From Cricetomys ansorgei (Eukaryota > Chordata > Mammalia > Rodentia > Nesomyidae), in the NCBI GenBank assembly GCA_026225945.1, contig JAMJFZ010000239.1, positions 31,076,501 to 31,140,500 on the forward strand: a stretch of 64,000 nt of DNA. The letters are read 5' to 3'. Of the stretch, positions 23,420 to 33,512 are shown piece by piece. Numbering within the stretch: position 1 is the first letter of the stretch; every line of letters begins with the position of its first letter. The position numbers and the translations under genes are program-made. The notes beneath the pieces are model-generated. The model had not been told where the DNA came from. It made no database searches and saw only the letters and a list, made by a program, of their open reading frames with translations.

Positions 23420-23960
23420 TGTGATGCTCATGTGCGATTCCTTTGAGCGTATCCTGTTGGGACTTGCCCTCCTGCTTCTCGGCTCATGCTTTTACCAAAA
23501 TCTGGTAAAATTTCAGCAGTTGATGTTTAGAATTCTTTCTTAGTCCTACCCATTATCTCTTCAGATAATACACACATCATCACATCATTTCTTACGGTCC
23601 TACAGATTCTTAAGGCTCTGACCGTTTATTTCTTTGTCTCCTTTCCATTCTGATTGAGAATTTGTGGGGTTTTGTCCTAAGTTTTTTTGGTTCAGTCTTC
23701 CTGTTTTGCTGCTAAGCCCGTCTACTGAGTTACCTTCTGTTTCTCTGGAGAGACTGTTGTTTTTCTTTTCCTTGCTCTAAGTGTGTGCAGTTGATTACTG
23801 AAGCATTTAGAGATATGTGTCAGGCAGGTCTGCTTCATCTTGCTGTTGGCATTTGATGTTTGTTTTTCCTTCGCATTGAGATTACCCTGTTCCTTGGTGA
23901 GAGCGATGTTCTATTGAATTCTCAACATTTTAAGTACCATATTCCTGAAACTCCTGTTCC
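23420..23960 (-). mobile_element. Ancient LINE-1-like fragment, antisense
   Basis: The order of a ctttccattctgattgag segment, a tgctgctaagcccgtctac segment and T-rich connecting text resembles an antisense LINE-1 ORF region. It is heavily decayed. Confidence 0.45.
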
Positions 23961-23989
23961 TAAGTGCTGCCTCTGACGTTGCACAGCTG

Positions 23990-24400
23990 GAGCACAGCTG
24001 GGCTGTACTGGCGTAGTGGGTCATGGCTGGAGCATGTGGCAGACAAGGGTCTGTTCATCTCATGACAGCAGGGAAACTTATCAGATAGGAGGAAGAAGGG
24101 GCTAGTGTCTCTATCACCTTCAAAGACATGTTCCTAGTGACCCAGCTTTCTTCCACTGGGCCCCCCTCCAATGTCATGCCACTGTGTGGCTGTCCTCCAT
24201 GTAGACTGAGATGACACCCTGATGGGAAGAGGGGTTTGGGTACACCTAGGTAGTGTCAAGGCTTGACTCTCCATGAGGCCTCTCTTGAAATGCCACCTGG
24301 CAAGGAGATATGGGACCTCACTGTCACCGATAGGGATAAAAGCTGTGCCCAGTTCAGAATACTGGGGGAGTTGACTCTCCTCCATATAGTCTCACAGATG
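23990..24400. repeat. Possible retroposon-like repeat related to the 'ccaccaca' family
   Basis: Segments such as tcatctcatgacagcaggga and gttcctagtgacccagcttt resemble the internal part of the rodent repeats at 5547 and 46098, but more diverged. This is a weak call. Confidence 0.35.
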
Positions 24401-25254
24401 TGAAACAAACTTCCCAAATGCCTTCTGCTGTTGCCATAGGAGTGGGTTTGCCTTTTGTCCCCACAGTGATAGCCTGGAGTAGCACACTTGCCGTCTAAAG
24501 GTTCTCTGTGTTGTTAGTTATTCTTTTTCTGGCCCTTTGGGAAGAGTGCTTGCTTGGAGGGGATTATTTTCTTCCCTTCCTCCCTCCCTTCTTCTCTATA
24601 CAGCCATTGGCATTTCCAGATTGCTGTGTAGCTCATGCCCAGTCCAGTATATGTAGTACAAAAAGAAAGCCCAGGAGCTAACCACTGTGCTGTTCCTTGA
24701 GTGAGTCCTGGCGTCCCTGCCCCAAAATGTTTGTTCTCCCCCCAAAATGTCCTGAGACTTCTTATTTCATGTAGAATACCTGGAGCTTTTACTTGTACAA
24801 AGTAGGAAAAAGAGGAATCTGCTTACCCAGTGTGGAAGCAGAAATTCATAAATGCTCTTTTTAGAATGTTTTAAAATCATAAATATAATTATATTTTAAA
24901 TACAAGTGTATATTACATATTTCTAAAATTCCCAGGTAGAAAGTATCATATTCCTCTAATGTTATATAATAAAAAAGATATAATATCAATATACAATGGA
25001 AAGATATAATGTTAGTGTGCATTGGGAAGCTTTATGCAGTCTTGTTTCTGAGACTCATGTTCTTGAAGCGGTACTCAGTTCAATAGACTTCTGAACTGGC
25101 TCCACTGCGTGAAGAGCTGAAGAGCTTGTATGAGCTAAACTTCACAGATCAATGACCTTTGAACGACAGTTTTCCTTTGCCTTTGAAAAGCATTCCTTAT
25201 GAAACAGTTAATTTTGTACGAAGCCCTGTAGATCTTAGTATGATTTATTTTACT
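24401..25254. other. Intronic sequence, unassigned
   Basis: An A/T-rich patch at 24850-25020 includes an imperfect duplication of a gatataat-containing 30-bp segment (about 24977-25003 and 25004-25030). Nothing else was recognised. Confidence 0.45.
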
Positions 25255-25307
25255 TATGTACATGTGTGCGTGCGTGCGTGTGTGTGTGTACGCACGCATG
25301 TGTGTGT
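25255..25307. repeat. Alternating purine-pyrimidine (GTGC/GT) tract, Z-DNA-type
   Basis: Fifty-three bases alternate strictly between purine and pyrimidine with five CG steps. The 9-bp arms tgcgtgcgt (25271-25279) and acgcacgca (25290-25298) are inverted repeats around a 10-base spacer. Confidence 0.9.
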
Positions 25308-25309
25308 TT

Positions 25310-28300
25310 ATCAAGCCATGGGCGCTTCCTACAGAAGAAGAAACTCCCTTTCTGGCAGATAGATAATTGCCTTACAGTCACTTAGTGCTGACAGCACAGC
25401 TCTTGTTGCCGTTGCCACATAATCTTTCTATCTTTCGACTTCACTGACAGATTCTGAACACCAATACAAACATGTTTTGAAAGCACATGCAAACATATGC
25501 TTCCTGCCTCTGCCTTTGTGATGTGATTTCACTCTCTCGCCCCTCTAAGAGATTGAGAAGGAAAACCTCAGAGAAAGTCAGTAACAGACATTGTTCTTAT
25601 TAATTTTGTTATTAAAATTATACATCTTGTCATATCTTTCATTGTGTGATAAGATGGGCTATAATAGTAATAAAATACATGTTTATTTTATTAAACTATG
25701 AACTAGTCAACAGTACAAATGAGTTTCATAAGCAATTTTTATTCGCTTTTAAATTAATTAATTGCATATATGTTTGTGTAATACATACATGGAACTAAAG
25801 TAATGTGGATACGTGCTAGTGACAGGTTGGTCCATGTGATAATTTGCATATGATTTACATACCATTAGTGATAATTTGCATGTCATTAGATGAAAATCTA
25901 CAGAAGTTCATCTGTTTGTTTAGTTCAGAGTTTATGAAGCAGATCTGTTCCATGCTTACTAAGAACATGCTATTTGAATTAGTAAAGATTTAGCCTTTAA
26001 ACTTTTATACATTACTCCTAGGTCAAGCATGGGTGCAGTGTGATTCTGGCAGATAACAGATATTACATAGTTTGGCACAGTTCCAAGGAAGCCCTTGAAT
26101 TTAATTGGTATTTAAATTTATGACTCTTGTTTTAGTGGAATAATCTTTACAAATTCAAGAAAAGGAAACAAAATGTCAGTTCTTAGTTGTGAATAGTGCG
26201 AAGTTCACAGCTTGGACAGAATTGAGTGCTTCTTTCTCAGGGCATCAAATCAGCAAGAGAGCATCATGTGAAAACACTAAAACTTCAGGAAGACAAGAGG
26301 TTGGCTTTTGTCATCTTCCAAAACTGTCTCTACTGACTTTTTTTCTTTCACTAGAATCAAGGTCCTGTGACATTATACGTGAGGGTTTGGGGGCCAATGG
26401 TAGAAACCCATTTCTTCATTTTTTAGAAAGATTTTTGTCCAGCTATCTTTAAATATTCATGTATTATAGGACATGACCTAATTATTTCCACGATGTCTGA
26501 GAATTCAGACTTAAATTTACTTGAATCATAACAGATGTCACTTTTTGAACTGACAATTTTATGAACATGTCTTTCTATATCCAAGAAAGAATATATACCC
26601 AAAGAGAGCCGTACGATACTTACGAATCGTTAGTTAGATATGTAAAGCGTGGCTCTTTCCTTGGTAAGGCCTTTTGTCAGCATGTTACTGTGTTTTGTTC
26701 AATTTGAAATCGGGTGGTCCTTAAGTAGTAGTTCCGTTTTGTTTGTTTTGGGGATTTTTATCTGGTTTATTGAGGTGTGTCAGTGCATTGGGGGAAACAT
26801 GAAATGATTTTCTGTTTTTTCAGTCATAGCTTTTCTCAGTGTGCTATCCCCAAATGTGTTCAGATGTATTACTTTGGCGAGTCCCAAAGTTTTCTATTTA
26901 CTTTTAGTAAACAGAATGGGAGTCCAGTGGCTAGGGCGTGTAGCTGCGTGGCCTAGCACTTGCCTACAGCTAGGAAGGCACCAGCCAATCTCGTTCAGTT
27001 CAGCGTTGGGCTGCAGGCTCACACCTCCCTAATGCGAGCCAATCATGTTGGCTCAAGAGACTGAGAAGATGTTGAGTGCACACCAGTCTCTTTCCTCGCT
27101 CCAGCGTCCTTGACTGTGGTGGCTGCTGAGGTGTGGCCTGCTCTGTCTCTGGGACCTGCTAGAAGAGAGAGGGTGGCCGTGTCCACCTGATTTCATCTAC
27201 TGATGATTTCTACATGGTCAGTGTCCACCGTCTCCGCAGGCATTGGTCAATTCTTTGAGCTCCTCAGGCCTCCAGGGCAGCCTGGGCTCCTTTGTGTGTT
27301 TTGAGTCTTAGGGCATGGACCTCCCAGCTGCTCTGTAATCTCAGAGGTTGGATCAATTGTTCTGATTCCTAGAAGTGGGTAGAGAGCATGTTGTCTGCTC
27401 TCTGGAGCTCCTTCTTGATAGTCCATCGGTCTTGGTGTTGATATGGAACAACAGGAAAAAAACGCATCGTGTGATTTTACTTTTTTAAAGTGCCATAAGC
27501 ATTTTCCCCTCCCATTAGAGTTCGTAAGCTATGGTCTAGGGCTGGTGTGACAGTTCTCAGGGCATGAATCTACTTTCGATTTACCCCTCTACGATGTCTA
27601 GGTTTTTTTCATGGTCAAAAAAGTTATCATCTACATTCTGAACACTCTAAATAGCAAATTGACAGGCAAAGAGCAACTGGAGACATGCTCCCGAAACCTT
27701 TTTTAAGGTTTCCAGGAAGCTGCCACAAGCTTCTTGCATTTGAGTTCTGCTTAGTCATCTGACCAGTCAGGCCTACAGGGAGCTTGGGAAACAGCCTTAA
27801 CTGTCAGCACCAAGTGCTGGCTAAGTGTCACCATGGGAGGGTGTTAGCAGGCAGCTCCCTGCAGTGCTGTGGCACACTGGAGTCTGGCTGCCGAGTGGGG
27901 CCTTCATTTATCGACCACGTGAATTGCCCATGCACAATAACACCGAATGTTCCCTGGACATACTGTAGTTTATTAGGTACTTACAGGCTTGTGGTGAATT
28001 GTGAACAGTTCAGGAAGGGTCTTTGGGCAGTGATATCTAAGCCAGTGATGGAAACAACGTTTGAAGCTCATGCTTCCAACCGGAATGGTCTTGTATTTTT
28101 GTCCTTTCCAGCTTCCGTTTCTCTAGGAGAAAGAGCAAAGCTGCAGTAAGCTGGCTAACATACAACTGCTCACCCTCACTCTGTATTGGGGAGACTTTTG
28201 TGCTGTTCATAGATCTCCACAGGACACAGGCCAGTGGGTGGTATGCTGTCGTAAGCTTAAATGTGCGTGTCTTCTATTAGCATGGTATCAGACTCTACCC

Positions 28301-28990
28301 TAAGTGCTCTCAGATCGAGCTGTCACGTGTCACCCTTTAGTGCGTCTAGTGTAAACTGTCAGGGGATATGTTTCATTTCTCCCTGTCATGCCCACTGATT
28401 CACAGTGAGCAGCACCTGGGCATTCTTGACCTCACAGACACGGATGGAGACACTGCTCAGGAGGCACAGGACAGTGAGTTAAAACTGAGCTTAGATCTCC
28501 TCCCCGATGGAGAGTAGGGAAAAGTATGTTTATAGCAAGATCATTATTGTCCTTTGGAAGCAGTGCTTTTACATTGACTTGGTTTGAGCTCTAAACTTTT
28601 ACAGATTCCCAGGAGGAAATTCCTCTACCTCCAGGGAAATGATCCCCATTTCTCAGCCCTACTGGAAGACTAGGATTCATATTGCTGTGGTTTTCCGTCA
28701 GATTGTGACATGTTATAACATTAACGTGGCCCATATTCTGTATTAAAACTACGTAGTCTTTATGCAACAATCAGAATAAAACCTCAGATAAGAAAATAGT
28801 GATACATATTTTAGTTTTCTTCCTCACAAATTCAAAAATATCTTTTAAGTATTTGGCAAACTAAGCAAGTGATAGCTAATAAGATGAGTTTTCCTTACTA
28901 ATTAATTAATAGGAATCTCATTTAATTCTATGTTCATATTCTTACTTATCACACAACCAGTGTTCTTACCGGCTTGCTAGGTTAACACTT
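25310..28990. other. Repeat-poor intronic sequence
   Basis: About 3.7 kb in which no SINE or LINE was recognised with confidence. The left part (25.6-26.6 kb) is A/T-rich with repeated homeobox-like and octamer words; the right part is more balanced. Frames of 60-121 codons carry no known domain. Confidence 0.5.
25836..25881. promoter_or_regulatory. Paired octamer motifs (candidate POU-factor site)
   Basis: The 14-mer gtgataatttgcat occurs at 25836-25849 and again at 25868-25881, each containing a perfect ATTTGCAT octamer. The copies are 32 bp apart, about three helical turns. POU-domain factors bind this octamer; function here is inferred. Confidence 0.35.
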
Positions 28991-29005
28991 AAAAGACACT
29001 GACAG

Positions 29006-29357
29006 GGCTGGAGAGATAGCCCAATGGTTAAGAGCACTCATGCACACACATGAGGGCCTGAGTCTGGGTTCCCAGCACCCACATAAACCCCAGCTATGGC
29101 CATGTGTGCCTATAACCCTAGCATGGGGTTCAGGAATGGGGGAGACAGGTGGAGTGTGGGCCTGGCTAGTCCTAGCCAATAAATGGCAAACTCCAGATTC
29201 AGTGAGAGACGTGGTCTGAAGGGAGCAAGAGAATGGTGAGGCAGGACACACATGTCCTCTTCTGGTCTCTGTGTGTGTGCGCACAGGGACGTGTGCCTCC
29301 ATGTGTGCACACTCACGTGCCCCCATGCATATGTGCACGCACAAACCAGTCTCCCTC
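29006..29357 (+). mobile_element. B4/B3-type SINE, full length
   Basis: Starts ggctggagagatagcccaat, has ggttcccagcacccacata, a second B1/ID-like half (cagtgagagacgtggtctga) and a CA/GT-rich end. A 15-bp target-site duplication flanks it: aaaagacactgacag (28991-29005) and aagagacactggcag (29358-29372), two mismatches. The 131-codon minus frame lies within it. Confidence 0.9.
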
Positions 29358-29372
29358 AAGAGACACTGGCAG

Positions 29373-31204
29373 ACCATTTCTGAGAGTGGATAAATGATGG
29401 CAGTTTCCTAGTGAGATGAACTCTCATTCCCCTACCGATACACCCACTCAGACGTGGAGTATCTTACATGTGGTTTTAATAACGGCTACCTTCACAGGAT
29501 TCTGATAACTTTATTTAGGTCTGAGCTTTGCAAATCATTTCAATTTAATTCAGTCTAGTTATAATGTCAGAATTTTCAACAAAACATGATATAGTGACAT
29601 TCACCGGTGGGTTTGTAGGGTCTGTAATTTAGAAACAGGAGGATGTTACCTCCAATTAGCGATCACATAAACAGTCAAACATGAGAAAAAACCACATTGG
29701 CAAGACTTTATTAGTATCAAGTAAACTCCGACCAGTGCCTGTACGTGAGTCCTGCGTGCATTTGCGTTTAAGTAAGATAGGGCTTACATGTGAGTGTAAC
29801 ACGTGGTTTTTCCTTTTTCACTGGGTATAGTGAAAGGTATTTCCTAAGCTGTAAAATCCAAGAAGACTCCAAATGGAATTAATAGACTTCCCTGAGATGC
29901 TGGCGTATTCTAGAAAGCGTTTTCATACTTTACATGTGTTCTGAGTAGACTATTGTAGTTTTCTTGGAATCTACACACTTTGACTTAGAGACCTGATGTG
30001 TGTGACTCCCTCTTAAAAATGGGGTTCAGCAGATTGTGTGTGTTCCGTTATAGCTTCGCTGTATGATAGACACATTGGCAAAGAAAAGTGTGACCCGCCT
30101 GACCCTAGCCCCCGGCCCGTGCCGAGGACTCTCTGTGCTACAGGACGCTCCACTGAAGCCAGCCGTGACGGGCTATCCTGTGCTGCATGCTGGCCCAGCT
30201 GAAAAATCTGAGGCCTTGGCACAGAAGCTTCGCAAGCACACAGTGGCTCTGCTTTCTCTAAGACGTTAGCTATGGCACGACCTGCGAGACTCTTACACGT
30301 CAAAATGGCTTGTGCTGGGAGCAGGTATCTTAGGAAATTTAAATTATTTTAGACTTCTTTGTTTGCAGTACATTAGTAACTTCAACATGGAATTTTCCTG
30401 TGAGGAAGACATAATTGCTCTTCTGTGTTTTTACCTTCAATACTGCTACCCAGGAGTCTCAATCAGCAAAGCGGTTTGGATAACACCAAAGCATCACCCT
30501 GATACGCTCATCTGGCTCTGTCAAAGAGTTCATGTTATGTATAAAATAGCCAGGTGAGCTTTCAGAATGATCGGGGTAGTTGCGTAATATGGGATGATCC
30601 TGAAAGAAAGTTCTAGTGTTATTGTTTTTATTTTTAAAGGACTACTTCTGGAATAAAGATAAAATCTGAAAATTTATATTGTTTCTTAATGAACAAATTC
30701 CCCAGGCTTGTTTTGCTAATCTCTTGAGACAACATATGTTCAAGATAATGTATACTTTCGATTAAAATAATCACATTAGACTTAAACTGATGATCTAAGG
30801 CAGGATTTCTAGCTTACAGCTGTATAGTTTCCAGTCTGACCTGCTATACTTTCTAGCAGCCAGAGAACAGTTACAACCCATTTTCACACTCATTTTTCAA
30901 TAGACCGAAGTTGCCTTGTAGTCTTCTGTCTGATCTTTGTCCCTTTTGTTTGGGTAGAGCGTCTTGAATGGAGAAAATAAAGGAACACAGGAACACAATA
31001 GTGCACCTTCTCAGACAGTAGCGGGACAAGGTTCAGGCCTCTCCTCCCAGTTCACAGTGTCTCTGATTTGATATGTTTGGGGTCATCATTTGTGGCTTGG
31101 TGTGTGTCGGGGGTGTGGGGTCTGCAGAATTTAGGAAAGAGCAGATGACTGCTCATCAAATCTGAGTTCTAGGAAATAATCCTGACGTAAATTAGAGATT
31201 TCTG
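29373..31204. other. Intronic sequence, unassigned
   Basis: No confident SINE or LINE. Frames of 68-96 codons at 30013-30557 overlap on both strands without recognisable protein content. Confidence 0.45.
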
Positions 31205-31312
31205 AGTGGGTTCTGACACTTCCTTGTGACTCAGTTACCTGGAACATTAAATGGGAGAGTTGAGATGACTTGCAGTATCTACTCCAGTGCTATCATTTCA
31301 CGATTCTGTAAC
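31205..31312 (-). mobile_element. MIR SINE, antisense, partial
   Basis: The order gtgggttctgacacttcctt, gtgactcagttacctgg, aaatgggagagttgagatga and tcacgattctgta fits a reversed MIR. The element is old and shortened. Confidence 0.5.
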
Positions 31313-31528
31313 TGATCTTACTGGTCCTTGAAGAAACTCAGAGAGGCGTAAGCTGCACTGTGCTTCATGTACTGTTGTGGCTTTGCGGATGTGAATCCAG
31401 GTGTGTGAGACCACGCTGAGTGGTTCCTGCTCTGGATTTTGAGGAAGGGCTGCCCAGGGCTCTCACTGAAAGGACAACCAGGAGGTGGAGTAATTTGCAA
31501 ATCAAGTGGGAACTTGGTACCCCAACAG

Positions 31529-31626
31529 TCTCACTGGTGTAGCCCAGGCTGGCCTCAAATTGGCAATCCTCCTGTCTCAGCCTCCCAAGTGCCAGGGTTA
31601 TAGGGTGTATGACAGTGCATCTGGCT
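31529..31626 (-). mobile_element. B1-like SINE, antisense
   Basis: Reads tgtagcccaggctggcctca, aatcctcctgtctcagcctc and ccagggttatagg, a reversed B1-type element. Confidence 0.8.
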
Positions 31627-31730
31627 TCCATTGTGCGACTTCTCATTAAGTTGTGATCAGACACTGTTTCCTTTGTCTTGAGTAATTAAGCCATAAAGTC
31701 TTGTAGTCGTATGATATTTTAAAACTAAAA

Positions 31731-31779
31731 GAGGAAGAAGAAGAAAAAAAAGAAGAGGAGGAAGAGGAAGAAGAGGAAG
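31731..31779. repeat. (GAA/GGA)n purine tract
   Basis: Forty-nine uninterrupted purines mixing GAA and GAG triplets. It accounts for the Leu/Pro-rich run of the overlapping minus frame. Confidence 0.95.
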
Positions 31780-31990
31780 CCTTCCTATGTCCCAGCAATG
31801 ATATGCCAATTGATGCTCACACAGGATGCTGGTGCTGCCGGAAGTTTGAAGGATAATGCCTTTGCTCCCCAGCTCCGAGGCCACCATCATCTAAGTGTAG
31901 CATCCAGGATGCCTTTGAATAGGAGGAACAGAAAATGTGGCTCAAGCTGTCCTAAGGCATAAGCAGCCTTGTTCTCTCACAGAAAGTTCC

Positions 31991-32099
31991 CAGAAGAGTG
32001 AGCTCTGGGTGGCTGATGTTAGCAAGGACTTGGTTATTCCCACCAGAAGAGTGAGCTCTGGGGCGTGGCTGATGTTAGCAGGGACTTGGTTATTCCCAC
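31991..32099. repeat. Tandem duplication of a 53/56-bp unit
   Basis: Copy 1 is 31991-32043 and copy 2 is 32044-32099. Both begin cagaagagtgagctctggg and end acttggttattcccac. They differ by a 3-bp insertion and an A/G change, indicating a fairly recent duplication. Confidence 0.95.
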
Positions 32100-32440
32100 T
32101 CCTTAGCTCTGTCACCCTCCACTTCATCTGAAGCCCGGGAAGGTTAGGTCTCCGGGTCCCAGCAATATAGCCATGGATGCAAAGAGAGGTGTGGCCTGTG
32201 ACTTGAGCAAATAACATCTGTACCGAAAACATGGCCAGCCATCTTCCCTCATAACTCTAGAGCTGGGCTGTTCTTTCCACTGTCTTTAAACTAGTGACTG
32301 GCAGAGGAAATGATGACATCAGCATTGGGAACTTAGCCACCGTGACAAACCGTGGGGGACAGATGTCACATGTGTAATTTAAAGGCTTCTAGTAGCCAAA
32401 TTTTCTTAATTAAATTTTTAGCAATACATTTTTAAACCAG

Positions 32441-32835
32441 TGTAGTAGTTAACTTTTCTCATTGTTATACCAGAATGTCCGACAAAAACAGCTTAATGAA
32501 GGAAGGGCACATTTAGACTCACAGTCTGCGGGACTCACAGTCCGAGGGAACCCCGCCCCCCCTAATGGGGAAGGCGTGGTGGTGAAGTGTCTCTAGCTGA
32601 AGAAACAGGGGTGTGAGACAGCCGGTCCCATTGCAACCATGATCAGGGAGCAGAGAGAGGCCGGTGCCCTGCGCAGCTGCCCGAGTCTTTCCCGTTTTTA
32701 TTCAGTCTTGGTCCCAGCCAGGGCAAGGGTGCTTCCCACATCCAGGGTGGGTCTTTCCTCCTCAGTTAACCTCTCTACAAACATCCAGACAGACACTCAT
32801 ACTGGTGTGTCTGTCCCTTCGTGAATCCAAGTCCT
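32441..32835. mobile_element. Rodent interspersed repeat (retroposon/LTR type)
   Basis: Starts gtagttaacttttctcattg and runs through gcagagagaggccggtgccc, tttttattcagtcttggtcc and cacatccagggtgggtcttt. I recall these in one common rodent repeat. The family name is not assigned. Two short plus frames at 32639-32921 derive from it. Confidence 0.6.
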
Positions 32836-33304
32836 GGCAAGTGGGCTGTGAAGGCAAGCCAGCGCCCAGTACATCAGAGTACCATTTACCGTGTAACCAG
32901 CATTTAAGATTATTGAGGTAGCGTCCTTCTCTCATGCTTGAAGTGTGACGTATGGCGTGTATTTACCCCCGTCTCAAGTTTTGCATGGTCACGTCTCACA
33001 GATTCAGTAGTCAGATGTGCGTTTGGTGGTACGGACCCACAGGCTGAAACCCAAGAGCAGGAGCGTCGGTCCGTGTCTGCCTTCAGGCTCATCCTTCCCT
33101 GTCCAGCCCATGCTTAATGGAATCTGCGCTCCTGCGCTTTCCATTCTTCCTGGCCCATTCTCTCCTTGCTCACAGAGGAGCGTTGATTTTAATCTTCTTG
33201 TTCCCATCACACCTAACCCATGATGTTACTCCGCAATACGCTGTCCTCAAACCTGTGAGGAGGGATAAAACTCTTTTGTATGTTTTTTAAGTTTTAATTT
33301 TTTT
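32836..33304. other. Intronic sequence, unassigned
   Basis: Short frames overlap on both strands at 32904-33223. No repeat family or domain recognised. Confidence 0.4.
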
Positions 33305-33512
33305 CAGACATATTCATTTATTATTTTATGTGTATAAGCGTTTTGCCCCCATGTATGTATGTGTACCCTGCCTGCGGAAGTCAAAAGCAACATCCGATGA
33401 CCTGGCACTGGAGTTACATGGATGGTTGTAAACCACCACGTGGGTGCTGGAAACCAAACCCTGGTCCTCTGCAAGAGTAACAAGTACCCCGGGCCATCTC
33501 TCAGCTCCTGTA
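33305..33512 (-). mobile_element. B3-type SINE, antisense
   Basis: Begins in a T-rich tail, has a ctggcactggagttacatgg segment, ccacgtgggtgctgg, and ends gccatctctcagctcc, a reversed B3. Confidence 0.9.

Noticed and set aside
23011..23446. Overlapping 137- and 103-codon plus frames
   Set aside because: Two frames are open over the same bases with hydrophobic, low-information content beside decayed LINE-1. Chance is more likely.
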